NCBI GenBank assembly: GCA_900549855.1
Contig: URPS01000004.1
Location: forward strand, 16,513-80,512
Direction of reading: 5' to 3'
From: an uncultured bacterium
GTDB taxonomy: Bacteria; Cyanobacteriota; Vampirovibrionia; Gastranaerophilales; Gastranaerophilaceae
Length of the DNA: 64,000 nucleotides
Below, piece by piece: positions 10,630 through 18,304 of this stretch (position 1 is its first letter; every line of letters starts with the position of its first letter). A program made the position numbers and the translations under genes. The notes under the pieces are model-generated. The model was given only the letters and a program-made list of their open reading frames with translations, was not told the DNA's origin and did no database searches.

Positions 10630-11157
10630 ATGGGATATTTAGCAAATTTTATGGTATACACACTTGCAATGGTTGGAATAATTGCAGTCGCACTTCTTGT
10701 TTTTAAAGGAGCAACAGGATGTGGCGGTGGAATTAAATCTAAATACTTGAAAGTTTTAGATACACTTTCTTTAGCTCCAAGAAAAACTCTTTATGTTGTA
10801 TCAACCGGAAGAGAAAAATTCCTTATTGCAGGTGATGTTGACAAAACAACTTTAATTTCTAAATTAGAAACAACAGAGGAAGAAGACAAAAATATTAGTG
10901 ATATTATTTCTGGCAAGAACAATGATTATTCTACACAGTTTGAATTACCAGAATTTAAACCAACTCCATCTGGTCGAGTTGGAACAATTCCACAAGGATT
11001 GAACCAAAGACCGATGAGTTTTCAGGAAACAATGTCAAAACTTCCAAAATCAAATTTTATGGACAAAACAAATATTGGAATAAAATCCAGCATGCTAAGC
11101 TCAAAAATGTCGAATGACAAGTCGGTAATTAGGAGTTTGGCAGAAAGGATTAAGTAA
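10630..11157 (+). CDS. fliO: Flagellar export protein FliO
   Basis: FliO is a small bitopic membrane protein that helps assemble the FliP ring. The 175-residue product has one N-terminal membrane helix (residues ~5-25, VYTLAMVGIIAVALLVF). The FliO-type soluble strand pattern follows (KYLKVLDTLSLAPRKTLYVV and REKFLIAGDVDKTTLISKL, ~40-85), then a long polar C-terminal tail. Its identity rests on this pattern plus its position before fliP. The ATG at 10630 follows the duplicated leader. Confidence 0.85.
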   Translation: MGYLANFMVYTLAMVGIIAVALLVFKGATGCGGGIKSKYLKVLDTLSLAPRKTLYVVSTGREKFLIAGDVDKTTLISKLETTEEEDKNISDIISGKNNDYSTQFELPEFKPTPSGRVGTIPQGLNQRPMSFQETMSKLPKSNFMDKTNIGIKSSMLSSKMSNDKSVIRSLAERIK

Positions 11158-11159
11158 GT

Positions 11160-11299
11160 TGAATAAAAATAAAGTTGAAGGGTTGAAAAGTTGAATAGCG
11201 GAATAGTTCATTTAGTTCGCTTATGCTCACAAAATTTATATATGACCGAAGGGAATTTATTGAACTTTTCCACTGTTCCACCCTTCCACCTTTCAACTA
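11160..11299. repeat. Family B long inverted repeat, copy 2
   Basis: The left arm GTTGAAGGGTTGAAAAGTTG, the core TTCATTTAGTTCGCTTATGC ... TATATATGACCGAAGGG, and the right arm TTTTCCACTGTTCCACCCTT form a long imperfect hairpin between fliO and fliP. Confidence 0.75.
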
Positions 11300-11342
11300 A
11301 ATCAAAAGTTTTGAAATTACTAAACAAATAGGGAACAAAAAA

Positions 11343-11981
11343 ATGGACTCAGTAATACAAGATATGAACCCAGTTTTACAAATGCTTACGGTAATGTCGC
11401 TATTTTCACTTTTACCGTTTGTATTTTGCTGTATGACATGTTTTTTAAGATTTTCAATTGTATTTTCTTTATTAAAAACAGCAATGGGTGTTCAAGTTCC
11501 ACCTGCAATTGTTACAATTGGTTTGTGTATGATACTAACTTTCTACACAATGGGCGGAGTTTTTCAACAAATGTATGAACGTGGTTCTGTACCTTACCAA
11601 AAAAATCAGAACCTTATTGCAGCAATAGACGAAGGCTCAAAACCATTAAAAGAATTTATGCTAAAACAAACAAGAGAAACAGATTTAGCATTTTTTATCG
11701 AGCTTAAACATAAAGCACCACTAAAAAGTCCGGAAGATATAACAATTTGGGAAGTTGCTCCGGCTTATATCTTAAGTGAACTTAAAACTGCATTTGAAAT
11801 AGGTTTTGTAGTATTTGTTCCGTTCATCGTACTTGACCTTGTAGTTGCTAACATTCTACTTGCTTTAGGTATGTTCATGTTATCACCTACAATCATTTCG
11901 CTTCCGTTCAAACTGCTGATATTTATTGCAGTTGATGGCTGGGCGCTGATAGTTCAAGGATTGGTACAGAGTTATAATTAG
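11343..11981 (+). CDS. fliP: Flagellar export apparatus protein FliP
   Basis: FliP is the core ring subunit of the FliPQR export gate in the inner membrane. The 212-residue product has four hydrophobic helices and family-typical segments: LTVMSLFSLLPFVFCCMTCF near residue 15, FSIVFSLLKTAMGVQVPP at ~37-54, and IGFVVFVPFIVLDLVVANIL at ~157-176. It is shorter than enterobacterial FliP and lacks the cleavable signal peptide seen there. Repeat elements separate it from fliO and fliQ, unlike the tight overlaps usual for this operon. Confidence 0.96.
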   Translation: MDSVIQDMNPVLQMLTVMSLFSLLPFVFCCMTCFLRFSIVFSLLKTAMGVQVPPAIVTIGLCMILTFYTMGGVFQQMYERGSVPYQKNQNLIAAIDEGSKPLKEFMLKQTRETDLAFFIELKHKAPLKSPEDITIWEVAPAYILSELKTAFEIGFVVFVPFIVLDLVVANILLALGMFMLSPTIISLPFKLLIFIAVDGWALIVQGLVQSYN

Positions 11982-12127
11982 AAGTCTTTAAGTCATTAAG
12001 TCGTTAAGCTATTAAGTTCAATAAATTCGCTTACGCTCATAAATAGATAAAATAAAAAAATAACAAAAACGAATAGTAAAACTGAAAATTTTAAAACGAA
12101 CTTAACGACTTAATGACTTAACGACAT
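11982..12127. repeat. Family A long inverted repeat, copy 3
   Basis: The arms AAGTCTTTAAGTCATTAAGT... and ...CTTAACGACTTAATGACTTA flank the core TTCAATAAATTCGCTTACGC. It occupies almost the whole fliP-fliQ gap. Confidence 0.8.
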
Positions 12128-12149
12128 TAAATAAACGAGGTATCCAAAT

Positions 12150-12638
12150 ATGGAAATGTTAACTGAATATCTGGCAAAAGGATTTATGGTAATGCTATCA
12201 ATCTCAATGCCTTGCGTACTAACAGCGGCAGCAATCGGTTTGATAGTTGGTATAATCCAAGCCGTAACACAGGTTCAAGAGCAAACTATTGCAGCTGCAC
12301 CAAAAATTTTTGCTGTATTTTTAGTAATCGTAATCGGCGGTATGGGATTTATTAAACTTTTGACAAACTTCTTTTCAGAAGGTATGTCACTTGCTTTTAA
12401 TGCTGTTCCAAAAAATGATGCATTCGTACTTCCTGCTGATTATTACAAATACACAACACCTTTTGAAGGTGAAATGAAAGACAAGTTCAAAAATCAGGAT
12501 AAATTCAATGATATAATGAAAAACCCTGGTAAAGTACCATACATAGATAAATCCAAAAAAATTAAGTACGATGCAGCACCAAAAGCACCAATGCCTAAAG
12601 GAAATTTTGTGGAAATTAATAAAATGTTAGGAAGATAG
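12150..12638 (+). CDS. fliQ: Flagellar export apparatus protein FliQ with C-terminal extension
   Basis: FliQ lines the export gate together with FliP and FliR. Residues 1-~90 match the family: two membrane helices around MLSISMPCVLTAAAIGLIVG and FAVFLVIVIGGMGFIKLL, with VGIIQAVTQVQEQTI between them. FliQ is normally about 90 residues, whereas this protein has 162. The extra ~70 residues are polar and Lys/Pro-rich (GKVPYIDKSKKIKYDAAPKA) and I recognise no domain in them. The ATG follows an ACGAGG ribosome site. Confidence 0.92.
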   Translation: MEMLTEYLAKGFMVMLSISMPCVLTAAAIGLIVGIIQAVTQVQEQTIAAAPKIFAVFLVIVIGGMGFIKLLTNFFSEGMSLAFNAVPKNDAFVLPADYYKYTTPFEGEMKDKFKNQDKFNDIMKNPGKVPYIDKSKKIKYDAAPKAPMPKGNFVEINKMLGR

Positions 12639-12840
12639 TTTGTAAGAGTTGAAGGGTGGAAAAGCGGAATGGAATTCAGTTGAAAAGTGGAAAAGCGAAA
12701 AGGTTGAAAAGTTCATATAGTTCGCAAATGCTCACAAAATTTATATATGACCGAAGGGAATTTTACAAACTTTTTCGCTTTTCAACTTTTCAACCTTTCA
12801 ACTTAAATCAATTCAACCCTTCAACTAATTAAAAAATTGG
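12639..12840. repeat. Family B long inverted repeat, copy 3
   Basis: Arms made of GTTGAAGGGTGGAAAAGCGG-type units, core GTTCGCAAATGCTCACAAAA and TATATATGACCGAAGGG, and right-arm units CTTTTCAACCTTTCAACTT fill the gap after fliQ. Confidence 0.75.
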
Positions 12841-12849
12841 AGCAAACAA

Positions 12850-13254
12850 TTGTACAAAATCGCAATACCATTAATATTTCTATTATCAATAAATACAGTT
12901 TTCGCATTTCAAGACTGTATTATTGAGTCTGATGGAAAGCTTACTGATATTAGCATAGAAAACAATACGATTGTTGATGTATATCCCATTTTTACCATTA
13001 TGAACGAAAGAAACACACTCTACGTTCATCCGCTAAAAGAAGGTAAAACAAGGATTTGCGTACTTAAAAATGGAAAGCAGAAAGTTATGTTTAATGTAGA
13101 AATTACAGAAAACGAAACAACAATAGATGATATTGACGGATTCGATGTTTTAACAATAGACGAACCACCGGAAGTAGAAGAAATCGATATTGACGAACCA
13201 CCGGAAGGGCTGGGAGAAGTGAAACCGATGTTAAGAGGGGAAGAAAGTCCTTAA
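12850..13254 (+). CDS. Small secreted protein between fliQ and fliR
   Basis: The 134-residue product has a Sec-type signal peptide (residues 1-19, hydrophobic IPLIFLLSINTVFA ending Ala-Phe-Ala-like). A beta-rich part resembles the N-terminal domain of secretin/pilus-formation proteins (NTLYVHPLKEGKTRICVLKN), and an acidic tail contains two DEPPE repeats. The start is TTG at 12850, six bases after a GGAGC site; the same leader AAATTGGAGC plus TTG start is used by fliR. Its position in the export locus suggests an exported or periplasmic accessory role, which is inference. Confidence 0.65.
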   Translation: MYKIAIPLIFLLSINTVFAFQDCIIESDGKLTDISIENNTIVDVYPIFTIMNERNTLYVHPLKEGKTRICVLKNGKQKVMFNVEITENETTIDDIDGFDVLTIDEPPEVEEIDIDEPPEGLGEVKPMLRGEESP

Positions 13255-13388
13255 GTCGTTAAGTCTTTAAGTTCAATAAATTCGCTTACGCTCATAAAGA
13301 GATAAAATAAAAAAATAACGAATAGTAAAACTGAAAATTTTAAAATGAACTTAACGACCTAATGACCTAAAGACTTAACGACTTAATT
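13246..13388. repeat. Family A long inverted repeat, copy 4
   Basis: The left arm AAGTCCTTAAGTCGTTAAGT overlaps the end of the preceding gene. The core is TTCAATAAATTCGCTTACGC, and the right arm is CTTAACGACCTAATGACCTA. It lies immediately before the fliR leader. Confidence 0.8.
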
Positions 13389-13407
13389 AAAAATTGGAGC
13401 TAAAACT

Positions 13408-14187
13408 TTGGACAACCTAATACAACAAATCTCAATACTTTTTCCACAATTTGACCACTGGTTTTCAGCAGGTTTTATTGTGTTTGCTCGCTTGCTTGGA
13501 TTTGTTAGATTTGCTCCAATATTTAACCGTAAAGAAATTGCCGGTTTGGTAAAATTAGCGTTCGTGTTTATTCTGACTGTAATGTTAACTCCATTACTTA
13601 AACCTGCTACTCCACCTGCTGATATATCACCATTATTGTTATTACTTTTAAATTTTGCTGTCGGCGCTATTATCGGATATATAGCACAACTTTTGATTTT
13701 GGCTATAGAAGCCGGCGGTGATATGATTAACACTCAAATGGGTTTATCTTCTGCAATGGTCATGGATCCGACTACAAATAGCCAAACTTCTATTTTGAGC
13801 CGTGTTATTACACTTTTAGGATTAATTATTTTTATCGAACTTGGTGGATTTTATTGGTTAATAAATGCATTAATCAGAAGTTTTGAAATTTTTCCAATTT
13901 ACGCAGTAGCTATTCCTTTGGAAAAAATTATTAATCTTGACTATTTAGTCACAACTACATCAAATGTCTTGTATATGGGTCTGCAAATTGCCTCTCCTGT
14001 CCTTTTAGCAACATTAGGACAAGATATTATTCTTGGTGTAATTTCAAAAACTGCTCCGCAAGTTAATGTATTCCAATTAAGCTTCTTGTTCAAACCTGTT
14101 TTTGGCGCAGCAATAATGATTTGGATATTACCAATGTTGATAAATGTAATTTCAGATTTCTTTAATACGTTTGCAAAAATATATTAG
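13408..14187 (+). CDS. fliR: Flagellar export apparatus protein FliR
   Basis: FliR is the third FliPQR gate component, an inner-membrane protein with about six helices. The 259-residue product matches family length and pattern, including FARLLGFVRFAPIFNRKEIA (~27-46), the QMGLSSAMVMDPTTNSQTS segment (~111-129) and LLATLGQDIILGVISKTAPQ (~199-218). It starts with TTG at 13408 after AATTGGAGC. flhB and flhA, which often follow fliR, are absent, so the export genes are split in this genome or lie elsewhere. Confidence 0.95.
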   Translation: MDNLIQQISILFPQFDHWFSAGFIVFARLLGFVRFAPIFNRKEIAGLVKLAFVFILTVMLTPLLKPATPPADISPLLLLLLNFAVGAIIGYIAQLLILAIEAGGDMINTQMGLSSAMVMDPTTNSQTSILSRVITLLGLIIFIELGGFYWLINALIRSFEIFPIYAVAIPLEKIINLDYLVTTTSNVLYMGLQIASPVLLATLGQDIILGVISKTAPQVNVFQLSFLFKPVFGAAIMIWILPMLINVISDFFNTFAKIY

Positions 14188-14432
14188 GAGAAGGTGTTAA
14201 GACTTTAGGTCGTTAAGTCGTTAAGTTCAGATAAAAAAAATAATAAACAGCTGGATTCTTCGAAACACAGTTTCTCAGAATGACGGAGCGTGAAATTACC
14301 GGTTTTATGTCATTCTGAAGCCGATTAAGTTGAGGAATCCAGCTATTGATTAATTATTTCCCTTTTATCCAAATAAAAATAACTAGAAATACATCTATAA
14401 TATCTATAATACGAACTTAACGACATAAAGAC
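14188..14432. repeat. Family A copy 5 with a second inverted repeat nested in it
   Basis: Family A arms are seen at 14191-14230 (GACTTTAGGTCGTTAAGTCG) and 14403-14430 (GAACTTAACGACATAAAGAC). Between them, instead of the usual core, sits a 96-bp palindromic element: AGCTGGATTC (14249-14258) pairs with GAATCCAGCT (14335-14344) and CAGAATGAC (14276-14284) with GTCATTCTG (14309-14317). Confidence 0.75.
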
Positions 14433-14503
14433 TTAGACAGCTATTTTTCCAAAGGTTTTCGAGTTTTTACCAATACTTAGTCATTCAAAATAAAACCAAA
14501 ATC

Positions 14504-14532
14504 TTGACAAAAATCGAATGATAGTAAATAAT
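14504..14532 (+). promoter_or_regulatory. Promoter of short RNA 1
   Basis: TTGACA at 14504-14509, a spacer of exactly 17, and AATAAT at 14527-14532. The same -35, spacing and -10 occur at short RNA 2. These are the clearest two-box promoters in the window. Confidence 0.75.
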
Positions 14533-14538
14533 GGTAAG

Positions 14539-14596
14539 TGAGTAACCTAGGATTTTCTTCCTACGGCTTTGACCGTATAGATGCCTAGGTTTTTTG
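14539..14596 (+). ncRNA. Putative structured short RNA 1, convergent with HEPN gene
   Basis: A transcript of about 57 nt is predicted from the promoter to the T-tract. AACCTAGG (14544-14551) pairs with CCTAGGTT (14584-14591) and runs into TTTTTT. An inner hairpin CTACGG / CCGTATAG (with a two-base bulge) is closed by loop CTTTGA. The pyrimidine motif TTCTTCCT is conserved in RNA 2. The 3' end abuts the stop codon of the convergent HEPN gene (TAG at 14599-14597). No ORF of note lies inside. The ends are predicted, not measured. Confidence 0.65.
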
Positions 14597-15292
14597 CTAT
14601 TTATATAGGTGCTTATAATTCATGATTTGATTGTATATATTTAGAAAACTAGAATTATTTTCTACAACATTAAATCCGTCTGTTGGTAAATATGACAAAA
14701 TTTCAATAATTGTATTATATAAACTAAGCGTCTTTTCAGGACATTTAAAAATTTGTTCATAGTGAAAAATTCTATTTCTTAATTTTCTGATTGCATATAA
14801 TTTTTTTGAAATAATAGAAATTTCAGGTCTTTTATTTGGATAATGTACAAATACAGACTTAAAGCATTGTTTTTTATTCCAGATACTTGCACTGTATTTC
14901 TTCATACAAAGATTAGTCCAAAACCCAAAGTTTAAATTCGCAATAATTTTTCCTGTTGTTACTGACTTTTTATTTGATTCACATTCTTTCTCTGTAATTT
15001 CATAAGCATTCATTAGAAGTTTGTAATCATCTTTTTTAAGTAAAGTATTATTTTTAATTTCATCTTCCAACCAAGTTTCTGAAATTTTACTTTTTATTGT
15101 AGTATTTATAGCATTTCTTAAAACAACTTCAAGTGTGCAAAGTTCAGGATATAATGCTTGAGATATTTTGACATTATGGTTATAACGTATTTTTACATCA
15201 TCAATTGTGTCTTGTTCAGAATAAATGAATGCTTTTAATCTTTCAACACTATATATAGCAGCATATTTTTCAAGTTCGTTTAGATTAACCAT
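14597..15292 (-). CDS. HEPN-type Abi-like protein 1
   Basis: The 231-residue product resembles the Abi-like (Abi_2/AbiD-AbiF) family, HEPN proteins used in abortive phage defence and often acting as RNases. The N-terminal half has YPELCTLEVVLRNAINTTIK (~49-68) and FGFWTNLCMKKY (~123). The C-terminal half has LRNRIFHYEQIF (~171-182), containing the HEPN Rx4-6H signature (Arg-Asn-Arg-Ile-Phe-His). It is about 55-60% identical by eye to the gene at 28,531. TATAAT (15304-15299) lies six bases before the ATG, so the mRNA is predicted leaderless. It faces short RNA 1 tail to tail. RNase or toxin activity is inferred from the family. Confidence 0.75.
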   Translation of the reverse strand: MVNLNELEKYAAIYSVERLKAFIYSEQDTIDDVKIRYNHNVKISQALYPELCTLEVVLRNAINTTIKSKISETWLEDEIKNNTLLKKDDYKLLMNAYEITEKECESNKKSVTTGKIIANLNFGFWTNLCMKKYSASIWNKKQCFKSVFVHYPNKRPEISIISKKLYAIRKLRNRIFHYEQIFKCPEKTLSLYNTIIEILSYLPTDGFNVVENNSSFLNIYNQIMNYKHLYK

Positions 15293-15298
15293 TTACAA

Positions 15299-15304
15299 AT
15301 TATA
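15299..15304 (-). promoter_or_regulatory. -10 element for leaderless HEPN gene 1
   Basis: On the minus strand TATAAT is followed by TTGTAA and the ATG at 15292. No ribosome site is possible. Confidence 0.6.
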
Positions 15305-15826
15305 CTATAAAGAAAATAAAAAATTAAAAATAAACTTATTAACTTAAAAACTTGTAAAAAAATCCCAAACTTTTCCCAAACTTTTAGAAACATTTTGCTA
15401 TTTTTTTACACATTTTTTATCTATATATTATTATAATATTATTTATTTATATATATAAAATAATAATCTTCATAATAAGCTCAAATTATTTGTTCATAAC
15501 TATTCAAAAAGCTTATAAATAGTGAGTTTTACATGTTCAAAGATATGTAGAAAGATTGTAGAAAAATAGAAAGTTTTGCACATTTTTCTACATAAAATTA
15601 TCCTAAAATTTTCTTATCTTTAAATCCATGTAGAAAACTAAAAGTTTTGAACATGTTTTGAACATTTTTTCTACATTTTTTGACATAGTTTTGAACATGT
15701 TTTTGACAAAATTTTAGTAATATTTAATTAATAATTTATATTAGTTAATATTTATATCATTTACTCAAAATATAAAATAATTTAATTTGTCACTTTTTGT
15801 TTCAAAAAATTTATTTATTTTGCACA
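15305..15826. repeat. AT-rich gap with iterated GTTTTGAACATG and TGTAGAAA motifs
   Basis: No gene is seen in this ~520-bp, very AT-rich stretch. GTTTTGAACAT occurs at 15644, 15655 and 15688, with the reverse form ACATGTTCAA at 15531. TGTAGAAA or its complement occurs near 15546, 15558, 15583, 15629 and 15664. The region lies upstream of HEPN gene 1 and downstream of the glycosyltransferase operon. It could be a protein-binding array, an origin-like iteron set or a remnant. I cannot tell which. Confidence 0.5.
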
Positions 15827-16675
15827 TTATATTTTATATAAAGTTTTTCCTAATATAGAAATTTCTGCATTTTTACCTAATTTTATACTAATAAATCGTT
15901 TCTTGAATCTTTTAAATTTTCTCATTAGTATTGCAAACTTTGCTTTTTTATTATTTTTATAGAATTGTTCAATTTCAATATCAAATTTGTTCATGTCGCA
16001 TTTAAAATTGTTTAAGAAACTTTTGCTATGTATTCTCCACATTGTAAGTTTTTTATCTAAATAATAAAATTTTGTTTTTTGTGAGACTTGAATCCAAATC
16101 CATCTATCCAAAAAAGCTTGTATAGGTGTATCGTAATTACAATTGTCAAGCAAAGATTTTTTAAGCATTACTATTGAAAAAGTAGAAATCCAATTTTGCT
16201 TCAACAAATCTATTGACATATCTATACAAGTTTTTTTATATTTTTGTTTCATAGCTTCGTATAGATAATTTTTGTCAATTTTGGTATTTACTTCTCCAAA
16301 AGTTTCTAAATCAGAGAATATAAATCCTATTTCCGGATTTTTTTCTGCGACTTTTATTTTTTCTTCTAAGCATTCCGGCATAAATTTATCATCAGATTCC
16401 AGAAAAGCAATCCATTCACCGTTAGCTTTTGAAACACCTAGTTTGATAGTTTCTGCTAAACCTTTATTTATACCGCCTTCATGTTGAAAAAGCTTGATTC
16501 TGCTATCTTTTTCACAATAAGATTTAATAACATTTACAGAATTATCTTTAGAACCATCATCAACAATGATAAGTTCCCAATTTTGATATGTTTGATTTAA
16601 AACACTTTCAATAGTTTCTTTTATATAGTTTTCGTAATTATAACTTGCAGTTATTATTGATATTAGATTTTTCAT
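15827..16675 (-). CDS. Family 2 glycosyltransferase
   Basis: The 282-residue GT-A fold enzyme opens with SIITASYNYENYIKETIESV and VDDGSKDNS (residue ~40), the nucleotide-sugar site; FLESDDKF (~93-100) is the DxD-type segment. No membrane anchor is seen. It probably adds a sugar to a surface polysaccharide or glycan. Its start overlaps the preceding HAD-domain gene by 38 bases, so it is the last gene of a four-gene minus-strand operon (20,095 to 15,827). The donor and acceptor cannot be read from the sequence. Confidence 0.88.
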   Translation of the reverse strand: MKNLISIITASYNYENYIKETIESVLNQTYQNWELIIVDDGSKDNSVNVIKSYCEKDSRIKLFQHEGGINKGLAETIKLGVSKANGEWIAFLESDDKFMPECLEEKIKVAEKNPEIGFIFSDLETFGEVNTKIDKNYLYEAMKQKYKKTCIDMSIDLLKQNWISTFSIVMLKKSLLDNCNYDTPIQAFLDRWIWIQVSQKTKFYYLDKKLTMWRIHSKSFLNNFKCDMNKFDIEIEQFYKNNKKAKFAILMRKFKRFKKRFISIKLGKNAEISILGKTLYKI

Positions 16676-18296
16676 ATATCTTAATTCCTAAAAATTTAAT
16701 AGATAATTTTTTATAGTTTTCTTTTATGGTGATAATAGGAATATTAAAAATTTTATATTTTTTATAATACCATTCTGGGAAAATATAAACGTAATTACTA
16801 TTATTAGTATCTATTCCATTTTTAATCTGTTTAAATTCTTGTATATCTTCTTCTGTCGGATTATTTTCAAAGAATTTTATAAATTTATCGATATCTTTTT
16901 CACTATAAGGTAGTTCTATGTTTTTAATAGTAGGTGTTATAAATTTAGCGTATTCTATTTCTGCTTCTGAAATTGTCGAATAAAGTTCAATTTTTGTTTT
17001 TTCATATTCTGATAAATTTTCATCATATATTGGTTTATTATGTTCTACCCATTTGATAGGTTTTTCAGGAGCAGAAATAAGAAATTCTATAAAATTTGCA
17101 TAAGAAAGTTTTTTCATAACAGGTAAGAAACTTTCAAAATTTTTGTTTTTTATGATATTTTCTTTCTTTTTATTTAAAATAGCGAAATAATAACCAATAA
17201 TTTTTTTAGAATTACTAAATTTTTCTATTAAAGTTTGTGCAGATAAAGAATTGGAAATTGTATCAATGATTCCAATGTTTGTATTGCTGATATTTAAATT
17301 TTTAATATATGATGAGTATTCATTAATCAATGCTTGCTCTTTATTATTGTCAATAAAATGTTTAATATTTCTAGGTGCATATATATATTTTGTATTTTCA
17401 TCCGATTTGAAACACATATCGTATATTTTTTGTAAAGTATATCCATCTCTTGCAATAAATAATAGGTTATTTATATTGTGCATTTTGGCACTTTGAGAAA
17501 TTTTGTTCAAATATGCGAAACAGATTGGTCCACCAACAGTACAGCCAATTTTATTCCAATAATTTGTGATTTTAGAAAAATAATAAGAAAATATTCCGCT
17601 AGCTAATAGAAAAGATATAGAAGCAGATAAGTTATTTTTATAAAATAATTCATATTTAGAATTTTGAGCAAAAAATTCTTTTATAATGTTGGTATATTTT
17701 TCTGTAATAATTCCCAAATTTTTAGGAATTTTAACGTCAGAATATTCATTGTCTCCTATATGGAATATTTTATTGTAAGGAATATCTAGTTCTTTTTGAA
17801 TAAATTTATACAAATTTCCACTGTCTTTACGTTTAGAGAATACGTTAGACAAATATAATTTGTCATAATATATATTGTTAATATTTAAAATATCAATGAT
17901 GATATTTTCAGGCAAATACATATCGGAAGTTATTATAATTTTTTTCCCTGAATTTTTTGCAAATTCTAATATTTCTATAGTTTCAGGGTTTTTTATGAGT
18001 ATTTTTTCCTCTAAATCAATTTCTTTTTCTAAATAATTTTGCAAATTTTTAGGCATAAATTTATAGATATCATAAATAGTTATGTCTTCTTTGTCTGATT
18101 TTTGTTTATGAAGATTCTTCCAAGCCTTTTTTTCAGCAAGTTTTCTGTATGTAGAAAACTTTATGTTATAGATATCATCTATTTGTAAAAACAAGTCGGT
18201 TGGTTTAATATATGGTCTAATAAGGAGTGTGTCAAATATATCAAAAGAAACGACTTCAACATTTTTTATTTTGTTTGTTATTTCAGTATTAATCAA
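16638..18296 (-). CDS. HAD-superfamily protein of the surface-glycan type (COG5610-like)
   Basis: The 552-residue product has an N-terminal HAD fold: VVSFDIFDTLLIRP (~15-28) carries the nucleophile DxD-type motif, IIITSDMYLP (~115) motif II, and HIGDNEYSDV (~180) the metal-binding motif. The C-terminal ~330 residues have no domain I can name. Similar HAD-plus-unknown proteins are found in capsule and LPS loci. I prefer TTG at 18,296 (AGGA six bases upstream) over the TTG at 18,311. It follows the upstream gene's stop closely and overlaps the downstream GT2 gene, which points to one mRNA. Confidence 0.7.
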   Translation of the reverse strand: MINTEITNKIKNVEVVSFDIFDTLLIRPYIKPTDLFLQIDDIYNIKFSTYRKLAEKKAWKNLHKQKSDKEDITIYDIYKFMPKNLQNYLEKEIDLEEKILIKNPETIEILEFAKNSGKKIIITSDMYLPENIIIDILNINNIYYDKLYLSNVFSKRKDSGNLYKFIQKELDIPYNKIFHIGDNEYSDVKIPKNLGIITEKYTNIIKEFFAQNSKYELFYKNNLSASISFLLASGIFSYYFSKITNYWNKIGCTVGGPICFAYLNKISQSAKMHNINNLLFIARDGYTLQKIYDMCFKSDENTKYIYAPRNIKHFIDNNKEQALINEYSSYIKNLNISNTNIGIIDTISNSLSAQTLIEKFSNSKKIIGYYFAILNKKKENIIKNKNFESFLPVMKKLSYANFIEFLISAPEKPIKWVEHNKPIYDENLSEYEKTKIELYSTISEAEIEYAKFITPTIKNIELPYSEKDIDKFIKFFENNPTEEDIQEFKQIKNGIDTNNSNYVYIFPEWYYKKYKIFNIPIITIKENYKKLSIKFLGIKIYEKSNINNNCKL

Positions 18297-18304
18297 AATT
18301 TTTC

